Shown here: in pieces, positions 26,169-34,949 of the stretch | How positions within the stretch are numbered: position 1 is the first letter of the stretch | Layout: the number at the start of each line of letters is the position of its first letter | NCBI GenBank assembly: GCA_963518845.1 | Contig: CAUQKV010000002.1 | Coordinates: forward strand, 70,738 to 134,737 | DNA length: 64,000 bases | Reading direction: 5' to 3' | From: JABCPE02 sp963518845 | GTDB taxonomy: Bacteria > Bacteroidota > Bacteroidia > Flavobacteriales > Weeksellaceae | Position numbers and translations under genes: made by a program | The notes under the pieces: model-generated | Databases searched by the model: none | Seen by the model: only the letters and a program-made list of their open reading frames with translations | What the model was told of the DNA's origin: nothing

Positions 26169-26300
26169 CTAAAAGCCTATTCTTGCGATAGTTTTTCCTA
26201 AAACTTCTCCTTTTTCAAATATATAAAATAAAAGAAATAAGAAAGTGAGAATAGTCATTGTATTTACTACACTTCTGAAATGTGTATCTTTCTTTTCCAT
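26169..26300 (-). CDS. 43-residue single-span membrane micro-protein
   Basis: An ATG at 26300 opens a 43-codon frame. It has a charged start (MEKKDTHFRS), a hydrophobic helix (about 11-28, VVNTMTILTFLFLLFYIF) and the tail EKGEVLGKTIARIGF. The tail resembles that of the next micro-ORF: Gly-Glu-hydrophobic, then a basic amphipathic stretch with an Ile and a closing aromatic. A small inverted repeat (TCTTGTT / AACAAGA, 26323-26341) lies just upstream. Nothing else recognisable is present in 26301-26456, which is AT-rich. Confidence 0.45.
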   Translation of the reverse strand: MEKKDTHFRSVVNTMTILTFLFLLFYIFEKGEVLGKTIARIGF

Positions 26301-26456
26301 TATTAAGTTTTTTTCATGCAATTCTTGTTATAAAAACAAGATAAAAATTTATTCTAGGTCTTTAATTCTCTATTATTAAGGTCTATTAAATCCAAATTTT
26401 CTGATGGTTTTGTAAATTTAAACATAATTTAATAATATTCCAAAACATTTTGTACC

Positions 26457-26464
26457 TATCTTTG
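26457..26464 (+). promoter_or_regulatory. -7 box (TATCTTTG) for dusB
   Basis: Exact TAnnTTTG only 4 bases before the ATG, which would give a nearly leaderless transcript. No -33 match at normal spacing. Confidence 0.4.
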
Positions 26465-26468
26465 CAAC

Positions 26469-27452
26469 ATGTTGAAAATAGATAAAATAGAACTTCCTGA
26501 TTTTCCATTGCTTTTGGCGCCGATGGAAGATGTTTCGGATCCGCCGTTTCGCCGTTTGTGCAAGATGCATGGGGCAGACCTGATGTATTCAGAATTTATC
26601 TCCTCCGAGGGGCTTATCCGTGATGCGATAAAGAGCAAAAAAAAGCTGGATATTTTTGATTACGAAAGACCTGTGGGGATTCAGATTTTTGGGGGCGATG
26701 AGGAGGCGATGGCGATGTCTGCCAAGATAGTGGAAACGGTACAGCCAGATTTGGTGGATATCAATTTTGGTTGTCCTGTGAAAAAGGTAGTCAGCAAAGG
26801 CGCTGGGGCAGGAGTTTTAAAAGATATTGATCTGATGGTAAAACTTACCAAAGCAGTGGTAAATTCTACCGAATTGCCAGTTACGGTAAAAACTCGGCTG
26901 GGCTGGGATACAGAGAGCATCAATATAGAGGAAGTAGCGGAGAGATTGCAGGAAGTAGGCATAAAAGCCCTTACCATCCACGCCCGAACAAGGACACAGA
27001 TGTATAAAGGGAAAGCCGACTGGGAATACATTAGCAAAGTCAAAAACAATCCTAATATAGAAATCCCGATTTTCGGAAATGGCGATATTGATTCGCCAGA
27101 AACAGCTCTAGAATACAGAGAGAAATACAATATTGACGGAATGATGATTGGGCGCGGGGCGATAGGTTATCCATGGATTTTTAACGAGATAAAACATTTC
27201 TTCCAAACGGGAGAAAAATTACCGTCGCCTACGATAAAAGACAGACTGGAAGCCGTAAGACAGCATGCAGAATGGTCAGCAGAATGGAAAGGCGAAAGAG
27301 CGGGACTTATAGAGATGAGGCAGCATTACAGCAATTATTTTAGAGGGATACCGCATTTTAAGGAATATAGAACCAAGTTCTTGCAGGTTCTTACGATGCA
27401 GGAAATGGAGGAGGTTTTGGAGGAAATTTATACTCAGCTGGATAAGGAATAA
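26469..27452 (+). CDS. dusB: tRNA-dihydrouridine synthase (DusB-type)
   Basis: 327-residue FMN TIM barrel. LLAPMEDVSDPPFR (15-28) binds flavin, and the catalytic Cys102 is in INFGCPVKKV. KTRLGWD, IHARTRTQMYKGKADW and IGRGAIGYPWIF follow in the standard order. It reduces a uridine in the tRNA D-loop using NADPH. The ABC ATPase gene begins 2 bases after its stop. Confidence 0.94.
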   Translation: MLKIDKIELPDFPLLLAPMEDVSDPPFRRLCKMHGADLMYSEFISSEGLIRDAIKSKKKLDIFDYERPVGIQIFGGDEEAMAMSAKIVETVQPDLVDINFGCPVKKVVSKGAGAGVLKDIDLMVKLTKAVVNSTELPVTVKTRLGWDTESINIEEVAERLQEVGIKALTIHARTRTQMYKGKADWEYISKVKNNPNIEIPIFGNGDIDSPETALEYREKYNIDGMMIGRGAIGYPWIFNEIKHFFQTGEKLPSPTIKDRLEAVRQHAEWSAEWKGERAGLIEMRQHYSNYFRGIPHFKEYRTKFLQVLTMQEMEEVLEEIYTQLDKE

Positions 27453-27454
27453 AT

Positions 27455-28183
27455 ATGCCTTTTTTAGAACTAAAAAACTTAGCAATAGGCTACAGAGAGC
27501 CTTTGGTTTTGTCCATTGATGCAGAGCTTTCGCTTGGTGAGGTTTGTCTTTTGGTGGGGAATAACGGCATTGGGAAAACTACCCTGATGAGGACTATTTT
27601 AGGGCAGATTCCACCAATGGAAGGGCAGATTTGGATTAAAGAAACTGAAATAAAATCGGTTTCTCCTGAGCAGATTCCCAAATGGATTTCTATGGTTTTT
27701 TCTAAAACTCAAGTTCCTGAAAATTATACAGTTATGGATTTGGTTTCGTTGGGGAAATATATTCATTATCCGTATTATTTTAAACTAAATTCTGATGATT
27801 TGCAGGAAGTGGAGGAAATTATAGATAGTCTGAATTTGACTTCGTATAAAGATTTTCCGCTCAAAAAACTATCCGATGGAAATCTTCAGAAAGCTTTTAT
27901 CGGAAGGGCTTTGGCTCAGAACACACCGATGATTATTTTGGATGAACCTACGACATATCTTGATGAAGAAAATAAAATGATGATTCTAAATCTTTTGAAA
28001 AAATTAGCAAAAGAAAAAAATAAGGCTATTTTGTTTTCTTCACATGACTGGCGTCTGGCGAAAGATTTTTCAGATAAAATCTGGTGGCTGAAAGACCATA
28101 GGCTAAAAATAGGCGAAACTCCCAAAGATGCCATTCCAGAGGGCGTGGATGCTATGGAAAAAGTTTTTTGGTTTGTAAAATAA
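27455..28183 (+). CDS. orphan ABC transporter ATP-binding protein (iron-complex/FecE type)
   Basis: 242 residues. Walker A GNNGIGKTT (35-43), a Q-loop-like segment near 85-90 (SMVFSKTQVPENYTVMDLVSLGKY, typical of the iron/cobalamin ATPases), signature LSDGN instead of LSGGQ (about 138-142), Walker B MIILDEPT, and SSHDW with the H-loop His. No permease or binding protein is adjacent, so its membrane partner is elsewhere or it acts alone. It overlaps the dusB transcript (2-base gap). Confidence 0.85.
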   Translation: MPFLELKNLAIGYREPLVLSIDAELSLGEVCLLVGNNGIGKTTLMRTILGQIPPMEGQIWIKETEIKSVSPEQIPKWISMVFSKTQVPENYTVMDLVSLGKYIHYPYYFKLNSDDLQEVEEIIDSLNLTSYKDFPLKKLSDGNLQKAFIGRALAQNTPMIILDEPTTYLDEENKMMILNLLKKLAKEKNKAILFSSHDWRLAKDFSDKIWWLKDHRLKIGETPKDAIPEGVDAMEKVFWFVK

Positions 28184-28200
28184 AAAATTGACTAACTTTG
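28172..28200 (+). promoter_or_regulatory. promoter of the potassium channel gene
   Basis: TTTG (28172-28175), 17 bases, then TAACTTTG (28193-28200). This is one of the best fits to the flavobacterial consensus in the window, 34 bases before the ATG. The upstream part overlaps the end of the ABC ATPase gene. Confidence 0.7.
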
Positions 28201-28234
28201 CCTCTTTCAATTTTAGATTTCAAAGGAATTTATC

Positions 28235-29068
28235 ATGCGTAGAGAACATAATCTCATTCCTGAAGAAGCGGAATGGAAAAAGAAAGTATTTAGAATAATA
28301 TACTTTGCGGAGACTCCCTTAGGGAAGTTGTTTGATGTAGTTTTGTTGGCGATGATAGTCCTCAGTGCCCTGATAGTCGTCATGGACAGTGTGGAGAATA
28401 TTCGTTTTCATAAGACTTTCCTCGCTATTGAGTGGCTTATGAACATCATTTTTACAGCAGAATATGTAGTTCGGATAATGGTTGTAAAAAACAAGAAAGA
28501 CTATATATTCAGCATGATGGGGGTTATAGACTTTCTTTCTATCCTGCCGTTCTATATCGGTATTTTTACTCCTGAAGCTAAATATCTTATGATTATCAGA
28601 TTATTCCGATTGCTTAGGGTATTTAGGATTCTAAATATGATGGACTATATGGACGATGGGCATTATATTTTGCAGTCACTCAGAAGCAGTTCCAGAAAAA
28701 TTTATATTTTCCTGATGTTTATTACTATCATTGTGGTAGTTTTGGGGGCGCTTATGTATATCATAGAAGGAGGGAAAAATGGTTTTCATAATATTCCTGT
28801 GAGTATCTATTGGGCGGTGGTCACTATCACTACGGTGGGGTATGGGGATATTTCTCCCGCTACACCGCTGGGGAAACTGCTTTCAGTGGTTCTTATGCTC
28901 TGTGGTTATAGCATTATAGCTGTGCCGACTGGGATTGTTTCATCTCAGATGAGAGAATGTATGAACAAGACAAAGAAACTATGCGACCGCTGTGGAAATA
29001 TTGATAATGATGATGATGCCAGATATTGTAAGCAGTGCGGACATAAAATAGTAGAAGAATCTTCCTAA
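28235..29068 (+). CDS. voltage-gated-type potassium channel with C-terminal zinc ribbon
   Basis: 277 residues with six transmembrane segments. S4 has four arginines at every third position (R122, R125, R128, R131). The pore carries the selectivity filter TTVGYGD (199-205). After S6 the protein ends in a short cytoplasmic zinc ribbon with Cys pairs C250-x2-C253 and C265-x2-C268. It should form a tetrameric K+-selective inner-membrane channel. The zinc ribbon could couple gating to metal or another protein (inference). It has its own promoter and terminator. Confidence 0.9.
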   Translation: MRREHNLIPEEAEWKKKVFRIIYFAETPLGKLFDVVLLAMIVLSALIVVMDSVENIRFHKTFLAIEWLMNIIFTAEYVVRIMVVKNKKDYIFSMMGVIDFLSILPFYIGIFTPEAKYLMIIRLFRLLRVFRILNMMDYMDDGHYILQSLRSSSRKIYIFLMFITIIVVVLGALMYIIEGGKNGFHNIPVSIYWAVVTITTVGYGDISPATPLGKLLSVVLMLCGYSIIAVPTGIVSSQMRECMNKTKKLCDRCGNIDNDDDARYCKQCGHKIVEESS

Positions 29069-29086
29069 TTTAGGGAGATTTTTTTG
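29058..29086 (+). terminator. terminator after the potassium channel gene
   Basis: Inverted repeat AATCTTCCTAA / TTAGGGAGATT (with a G-U pair) overlapping the stop codon, then a run of T. The loop is very tight. Confidence 0.65.
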
Positions 29087-29226
29087 TTATAAAATCTGAT
29101 TTTAGAAATTTGAATAGAATTTTTTTGAGGCTTGTGATTTTTTTCTTTTTTAAAGATTAAAAACAACTAATGTTAAAGTTTTTGTAAAACTGCGATTGAA
29201 AACATAAAAATACTTAATAAATTTCA

Positions 29227-29234
29227 TATATTTG
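29227..29234 (+). promoter_or_regulatory. -7 box (TATATTTG) for the mreBCD-mrdA-rodA operon
   Basis: Exact TAnnTTTG 25 bases before the mreB ATG, in a 191-base gap that otherwise holds only the preceding terminator. The -33 element is not evident. Confidence 0.5.
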
Positions 29235-29259
29235 TCCGAATTAAAAATAAAATAGATAA

Positions 29260-30285
29260 ATGGGACTATTTAATGTATTCACGAAAGAGATAGCGATTGA
29301 CTTAGGAACAGCTAATACCCTAATTATACATAACAACAAAATCGTAGTAGATCAGCCGTCTATCGTAGCGGTGGAGCGTAACACAGGAAAGATTATAGCA
29401 GTAGGAGACAGAGCAAAACACATGCAGGGGAAAACCCATGAGGAAATAAAGACAATCCGTCCTTTGAAAGATGGAGTTATCGCAGATTTCCAAGCTTCCG
29501 AAAGCATGATTAAGGAATTTATCAAACAAATTCCAGGAATCAAAGGGAGGGTTTTTCAGCCAGCTCTTAGAATTGTTGTTTGTATCCCTTCTGGAATTAC
29601 AGAGGTGGAGATTAGAGCGGTTAAGGATTCTCTTCAGAAAGTTCATGCTAAGGAAATTAGACTTATCTATGAACCAATGGCAGCTGCGATAGGTGTAGGG
29701 ATAGATATTCAGAAACCAGAAGGAAATATGGTGATAGATATAGGAGGAGGAACTACGGAGATTGCAGTGATTGCACTTGGAGGAATCGTTTGTGACAAGT
29801 CTGTTAAAATCGCAGGGGATGTGTTTACAGATGATATTGCCTATTACCTAAGAACCAACCATAACTTGTACATCGGTGAAAAGACAGCAGAGAGAATAAA
29901 AATAGAAGTAGGAGCGGCGATGGAAGAGCTAGATGTAGAAGTGGATGATATTTCTGTACAGGGTAGAGACCTTATTACAGGAAAACCAAAAGAAATCATG
30001 ATAGGTTATAAGGAAGTTGCAATAGCATTAAATAACTCAATATCTAGAATAGAAGATGCTGTGATGGAAACTCTTTCCATGACTCCGCCTGAACTTGCAG
30101 CTGATATCTGGAAAACAGGTATATATCTTGCAGGAGGAGGAGCATTGTTGCGTGGTCTTAGTGATAGAATACACAAAAAAACAGGGCTTCCTGTATTCGT
30201 AGCCGAAGATCCATTGAGAGCAGTGGTAAGAGGAACAGGAATAGCACTGAAAAACATAGATAAGTTTAAGTTTTTGATTAGATAA
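29260..30285 (+). CDS. mreB: rod shape-determining protein MreB
   Basis: 341-residue actin-like protein. The phosphate-1 motif is IAIDLGTANTLI (12-23). The phosphate-2 block NMVIDIGGGTTEIAVIALGG lies near 155-174, and the adenosine motif AGGGALLRGL is near 290. MreB filaments guide lateral cell-wall synthesis under the inner membrane. First gene of a complete rod-complex operon; mreC follows 14 bases later. Confidence 0.96.
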   Translation: MGLFNVFTKEIAIDLGTANTLIIHNNKIVVDQPSIVAVERNTGKIIAVGDRAKHMQGKTHEEIKTIRPLKDGVIADFQASESMIKEFIKQIPGIKGRVFQPALRIVVCIPSGITEVEIRAVKDSLQKVHAKEIRLIYEPMAAAIGVGIDIQKPEGNMVIDIGGGTTEIAVIALGGIVCDKSVKIAGDVFTDDIAYYLRTNHNLYIGEKTAERIKIEVGAAMEELDVEVDDISVQGRDLITGKPKEIMIGYKEVAIALNNSISRIEDAVMETLSMTPPELAADIWKTGIYLAGGGALLRGLSDRIHKKTGLPVFVAEDPLRAVVRGTGIALKNIDKFKFLIR

Positions 30286-30299
30286 GTGCCTTAGTCAAG

Positions 30300-31154
30300 A
30301 TGTTGTCTTTTGTATGGAGGTTTTTGGAGAGGAACAGTCTTGGTACTTTTTTCGTTTTTCTCCAATTGGTATCAGTAGTTCTTATTTTTAGTAGGAACTC
30401 CATGCAGCGTTCTTTTGTGGCAGCACATGCATCAGCATTTAATGCCTTTGTGTCTGGCTACATAGATGAGGGGGCGAGTTATTTCAGACTGAAACAAGTA
30501 AATGAAGACCTGACAGCTCAGAATAAAATGCTCATGCAGCAGCTGTATGGTAAGAAAAAATCCGCTGAAGCCAAATTTGTCCATGTGGATAATACTCTTA
30601 CAGAAGGTCAGTCTTACTCTGTGATGGATGCAGAAATTATCCAAAACAGTATAAATAGAAATAATAATTATTTCACGATTAACAGAGGAAGAAACCATGG
30701 TGTAGAACCTCAGATGGGGGTAATAGCTCCGCAGGGAATAGCGGGGATAGTTATCAATACAACGGCCAACTATGCTTTGGTTCAGTCTGTTTTGAGTGTA
30801 AATAATATTAAGATAAATACATCTCTAAAAAAATCTGATTTTTTTGGGACTTTGACTTGGGATGGAGAGGATACACGAGTAATGCACCTAAAAGACATTC
30901 CTAAATATGTTTCTGTAAAAGTGGGAGATACCGTAATTACTGATGGTAAGTCTTCTATTTTCCCAAAAGGAATCATGATAGGAAGAGTGGCTGGCTATGA
31001 TGTGGATAGCAAAACAGGACATTGGGATATTTCTGTGGAGCTGAGCCAGAATATGGGACAGGTGCAGAAAGTTTTCGTGGTTAAAAACCTTAAGAAAACA
31101 GAATTAGAGGAGATAAAAGAGATTTTAGATGCTGTTGTAAAGGAAAATGATTAG
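30300..31154 (+). CDS. mreC: rod shape-determining protein MreC
   Basis: 284 residues. One N-terminal membrane segment (about 13-30) is followed by a coiled coil (about 60-85) and the periplasmic two-barrel MreC domain (about 100-260), with NRGRNHGVEPQMGVIAPQGIAGIV and GDTVITDGKSSIFPKGIMIGRV. MreC bridges MreB/MreD to PBP2 in the periplasm. Its last 8 bases overlap mreD. Confidence 0.93.
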   Translation: MLSFVWRFLERNSLGTFFVFLQLVSVVLIFSRNSMQRSFVAAHASAFNAFVSGYIDEGASYFRLKQVNEDLTAQNKMLMQQLYGKKKSAEAKFVHVDNTLTEGQSYSVMDAEIIQNSINRNNNYFTINRGRNHGVEPQMGVIAPQGIAGIVINTTANYALVQSVLSVNNIKINTSLKKSDFFGTLTWDGEDTRVMHLKDIPKYVSVKVGDTVITDGKSSIFPKGIMIGRVAGYDVDSKTGHWDISVELSQNMGQVQKVFVVKNLKKTELEEIKEILDAVVKEND

Positions 31155-31653
31155 TAGAAATATTTTGACAGATATTTTATTCATTGTAATATTGGTAATA
31201 TTACAAGTTTTTTTGTTGAATAGAATCCTCATCATGGGCAAGTATCCGCCAATTGTCTATCCCATCTATGTGATGTTTTATCCTTTTTATAGGGATAAAT
31301 TTCAGTTTTTAGGAACAAGTTTCCTGCTGGGGTTAGGGATGGATATGTTTTTGGGAACTTGGGGAATCAATGCCTTTGCAACTACATTGATGGCTTTTGT
31401 GAGAACCGTTATATTCAGGTCTTCGTCGGATTCTACATCAGATTTTTTCTCTTTCGAATCTTTGCAGTGGACGCAGTTTTTGGGTTTTATCCTTACTAAT
31501 CTTTTTTTGCACCAGTTTTTGGTTCAGTTTATAGAGTATTTTAAGTTGAGCAGAGCGTTAGATGTGCTTATCAATATCTCTATAACCACTGCATATTCGT
31601 TTGTTTTTGTTTTATTTTATGTTTTAATATTTAAAATCAAGCAGAGAGTTTGA
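31147..31653 (+). CDS. mreD: rod shape-determining protein MreD
   Basis: 168 residues, hydrophobic throughout with about five transmembrane helices and short loops (for example PPIVYPIYVMFYPF and GLGMDMFLGTWGINAFAT). MreD is the integral membrane partner of MreC. The sequence itself is weakly conserved, so the assignment leans on position between mreC (8-base overlap) and the PBP2 gene. Its stop codon overlaps the TTG start of mrdA. Confidence 0.85.
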   Translation: MISRNILTDILFIVILVILQVFLLNRILIMGKYPPIVYPIYVMFYPFYRDKFQFLGTSFLLGLGMDMFLGTWGINAFATTLMAFVRTVIFRSSSDSTSDFFSFESLQWTQFLGFILTNLFLHQFLVQFIEYFKLSRALDVLINISITTAYSFVFVLFYVLIFKIKQRV

Positions 31654-33614
31654 GACCATATTTTAAAATTCTAATTTCCCTAGGGCTTGTAGCTGTGATA
31701 TTTGTCGCCAGACTGGCTTATTTACAGCTGTTTACGGATAGATATGCTCTCAATGCAGCCAATACATCTATCAAGATAGAATATATCATCCCTCAGCGTG
31801 GGGCTATTTTTGATAGAAATTCTAAACTATTGGTAGGAAACCAGCCCGCTTATGAAATATCTTATACGGAAGCCTTGATGAAACCTGATTTTGATATATT
31901 GGGTTTTTGTAAGTTGATGAATATCACCGAGGCGGATTATAATCATAAAATGAAGGAGATAAAGGCAGATAAGTATTTTTCTAAATTTACTCCGATGACT
32001 TTTATGAAGGATTTGAGCAGGGAAGATGTGGCAAGAATTCAAGAAATTATATTTAAATACCCAGCGTTTTCGGTTGTTTCCAGACCACAGAGAAAATATG
32101 AAGTTTCTACTTCGGGGAATTTGCTTGGATATACTAACCAAGTAAATGCTGCCTATATCAAAAAAGACTCTCTATACTATCTTCCTGGAGATATAGCGGG
32201 GATGAGCGGTATAGAAAAAGCCTATGAAAAGGTGCTCCGAGGCAAAAAAGGGATGAAATATATTCAGAAAGATATCAAACTTCGGAATATAGGTTCATAT
32301 AAAAACGGAGAACTGGACAAGGAGATGATTTCTGGGAAGGATTTGGTTTTGACAATAGACTACGACCTCCAAAGAATGGCTCAGGAAATGTTGGTAAATA
32401 AGCGAGGAGCAATAGTAGCAATAGACCCAAATAACGGCGAAATCCTTGCTATGGCCACAGGTCCAGATATAGACCCAAATCTATTTACAGGTCCAGAAAA
32501 AACAAAAAATCTATACCGCCTACAGATGGATAGTATGAATAAGCCGATGTTTGACCGCTCTATTCAGGCGGCTTATCCACCAGGTTCTACCTTTAAACTT
32601 GTTACAGCGCTTTCCGCTATGCAGATGGGCGTGATGACTCCTACTACGATTTTCCCTTGTGGTGGTGGGTTCAATGTTTCTGGCGTTAGAATCAAAGGGC
32701 ACGGAGGCGCAGACCCTCTTATACCATCGATCCAAGTTTCTAGTAACTGTTATTTCTCTTATGCTTATTTAGCAATGCTCAATAAATACCCAGGAAATCC
32801 AAGCAAAGGAGCAGATGAATGGGCGAAAATCATGCATAGTTTTGGACTTGGACAGTTTTTAAATAATGATTTGGCGGTTGGGTCAAAGGGGCTGATACCA
32901 GATGGAAAATTTTATGAAAAGAAATATGGTAAAAATTGGAAACCACTCCAAGCTGTTTTCAATGGAATGGGACAGGGCGAAATCCTTTTAACACCTATAC
33001 AAATCGCTAATTTTACAGCCGCTATTGCGAATAGAGGTTGGTATTACACACCACATATTGTAAAATCTATTGACGGAAAACCTAATCCAGACAAGAGATT
33101 TAAAGTAAAAAATCAGACATTAGTAGACCCTAAACATTTTGAACCAGTGATAAGAGGAATGGAAGCTGTAGTTTTAAGGGGAACAGGGCGAGCTTTGAAA
33201 TCAAATGACTTTACTCAGCTGGCAAAAACAGGAACAGCGCAGGTGCCACAGGGGAAAGACAACTCTATCTACACCATGATAGCACCAGCTGACAATCCTA
33301 AAATAGTAGTAGCAGCGGTGATGGAGCATGCTGGTTTTGGGGCAACTTGGGCGGGACCTGCCTGCACGGTGATAGCCGAAAAATATCTTTTAGGAGAGCT
33401 GAAACGAGAGCATCTTTATAAAAGGCTGACAGGAGCGAGTTTCATGGCTGAATATAACAGACAATGGGTAGTTCATTTGAAAAAAATAGGAAAATACGAA
33501 CCTCCTAAGCCAGATTCTCTTGCAATGAAAAAGATACAAGACAGTCTGAAACTGCTGAACGAAAAAAATAAAGCAATAGATAATAAAAATAAACAAACTC
33601 AAAAAACACCATAA
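31650..33614 (+). CDS. mrdA: penicillin-binding protein 2 (elongation transpeptidase)
   Basis: 654 residues. One N-terminal membrane anchor (about 6-26), a dimerisation/pedestal domain (about 45-200), then the transpeptidase domain. The nucleophile is Ser313 in PPGSTFKL, then SSN near 360 and KTGTAQ near 530. It cross-links peptidoglycan with RodA during elongation. The start is TTG at 31650, overlapping the mreD stop; no ATG exists near the N-terminus that would keep the anchor. The C-terminal tail (about 40 residues) is rich in Lys/Asn. Confidence 0.94.
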   Translation: MRPYFKILISLGLVAVIFVARLAYLQLFTDRYALNAANTSIKIEYIIPQRGAIFDRNSKLLVGNQPAYEISYTEALMKPDFDILGFCKLMNITEADYNHKMKEIKADKYFSKFTPMTFMKDLSREDVARIQEIIFKYPAFSVVSRPQRKYEVSTSGNLLGYTNQVNAAYIKKDSLYYLPGDIAGMSGIEKAYEKVLRGKKGMKYIQKDIKLRNIGSYKNGELDKEMISGKDLVLTIDYDLQRMAQEMLVNKRGAIVAIDPNNGEILAMATGPDIDPNLFTGPEKTKNLYRLQMDSMNKPMFDRSIQAAYPPGSTFKLVTALSAMQMGVMTPTTIFPCGGGFNVSGVRIKGHGGADPLIPSIQVSSNCYFSYAYLAMLNKYPGNPSKGADEWAKIMHSFGLGQFLNNDLAVGSKGLIPDGKFYEKKYGKNWKPLQAVFNGMGQGEILLTPIQIANFTAAIANRGWYYTPHIVKSIDGKPNPDKRFKVKNQTLVDPKHFEPVIRGMEAVVLRGTGRALKSNDFTQLAKTGTAQVPQGKDNSIYTMIAPADNPKIVVAAVMEHAGFGATWAGPACTVIAEKYLLGELKREHLYKRLTGASFMAEYNRQWVVHLKKIGKYEPPKPDSLAMKKIQDSLKLLNEKNKAIDNKNKQTQKTP

Positions 33615-33619
33615 TAGAT

Positions 33620-34843
33620 ATGAGATGGGCTGAAGGATTAGACAAAATAGGGCTGCTGCTCTACATCCTTATCGTTTTGTTTGGTATCGCTAATGTGTAT
33701 AGTGTAAGTACAGATAGCGGTATAAAACAGGCGGTTTGGTTTGGTATCTCATTGTTTGTTATGATGATGATTTTGTTTGTCCGTGGAAGTGTTTTTGAGA
33801 GTTTGGCGCCGTTTTTTTATATTGTTGCGGTTGTTTTGCTCGTTGGGCTTTTTCCTTTAGGGAAAGAAATCAACGGACAGAGGAACTGGTATGTGTTTGG
33901 GCCGATAAGTTTGCAGCCAGTGGAATTTGTGAAAATAGCCATTGCCCTTATGATGTCTTCTTATGTAGGAAATCCTGATTTCAGCATGAAAAACGGAAGG
34001 TCATTATTGACTGCCTTTGCTATTATCGGTATTCCTGGGCTTTTGGTGTTGTTGCAGCCAGATGTTGGTTCATTGATGGTTTTCATGGCGTTTGTCATTG
34101 CTCTGTATCGTGAAGGACTTAGTGGATGGCTCTTTACAGCTGGTTTTTTGGTGGTAGGAGTATTTCTATTGTCATTGGTTTTTGAACCTTTATATATTGT
34201 AAGTGCAATCGTGCTTTTGACCTTATTAGGAGTTTATTTTAGTGGAATTCGATTCAGTTTTAGTACGATTTTTACACTTGTAGTGAGTGTTGGTATACTT
34301 GCAGGAATAAGTTTTGGTGCGCCTAAAGTAATGGAAAAACTCCCGAAGCACCAGAGAGAAAGGATAGAGGTTTTGTTTAAAGGAGAAAAAGCGTTCCGTG
34401 ATACGGCAGGGTACAATTTGCTTTACTCTAAAACTGCGATAGGTTCTGGCGGACTTCTTGGGAAGGGCTACAAGGAAGGCTCTGTTACTCAGGGGCATTT
34501 CGTGCCGGAGCAGCGTACGGATTATATTTTCTGTACCGTCGGTGAGGAGTGGGGCTTCGTGGGGAGTTCTGTTTTGGTACTTCTTTATGCAGTGTATATA
34601 GGGCGGATTTATTTCTTGGCCGAACGCCAAAAGCCTGTGTTCAATAGAGTTTTCGGATATTGTTTTGCATCGATTTTGATGATGCACTTTGCTATAAATG
34701 TAGGGATGGTTATGGGGCTGTTCCCTACGGTGGGGATTCCGCTGCCTTATTTCAGTTATGGGGGAAGTTCCCTTTTGGCATTTTCTATAATGACTGCTAT
34801 GTTTTTTAGGCTAAACTATGAGGATAGAAATAGTTTGATTTAA
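33620..34843 (+). CDS. rodA: peptidoglycan polymerase RodA (SEDS family)
   Basis: 407 residues with about ten transmembrane helices. The SEDS signatures are GKEINGQRNWYVFGPISLQPVEFVKI, VLLQPDVGSLMVF (with the functionally key Asp), GYNLLYSKTAIGSGGLLGKGYKEGSVTQGHFVPEQRTDYIF, and PTVGIPLPYFSYGGSSLLA near the C-terminus. RodA polymerises lipid II glycan strands with PBP2. It starts 5 bases after mrdA and ends the rod operon. Confidence 0.95.
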   Translation: MRWAEGLDKIGLLLYILIVLFGIANVYSVSTDSGIKQAVWFGISLFVMMMILFVRGSVFESLAPFFYIVAVVLLVGLFPLGKEINGQRNWYVFGPISLQPVEFVKIAIALMMSSYVGNPDFSMKNGRSLLTAFAIIGIPGLLVLLQPDVGSLMVFMAFVIALYREGLSGWLFTAGFLVVGVFLLSLVFEPLYIVSAIVLLTLLGVYFSGIRFSFSTIFTLVVSVGILAGISFGAPKVMEKLPKHQRERIEVLFKGEKAFRDTAGYNLLYSKTAIGSGGLLGKGYKEGSVTQGHFVPEQRTDYIFCTVGEEWGFVGSSVLVLLYAVYIGRIYFLAERQKPVFNRVFGYCFASILMMHFAINVGMVMGLFPTVGIPLPYFSYGGSSLLAFSIMTAMFFRLNYEDRNSLI

Positions 34844-34921
34844 AAAACAAGAATATTTTCTAAAATTTTTATAAAGGGTATTTTTTTAAGGGGGTGTTAA
34901 TGAGAAAAATAATATTTTTAT

Positions 34922-34929
34922 TAACTTTG
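34922..34929 (+). promoter_or_regulatory. -7 box (TAACTTTG) for glutamine synthetase III
   Basis: Exact TAnnTTTG 20 bases before the ATG at 34950. The spacer upstream is AT-rich without a clear -33 TTG. Confidence 0.5.
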
Positions 34930-34949
34930 CCCTATAAAAACATACACTT

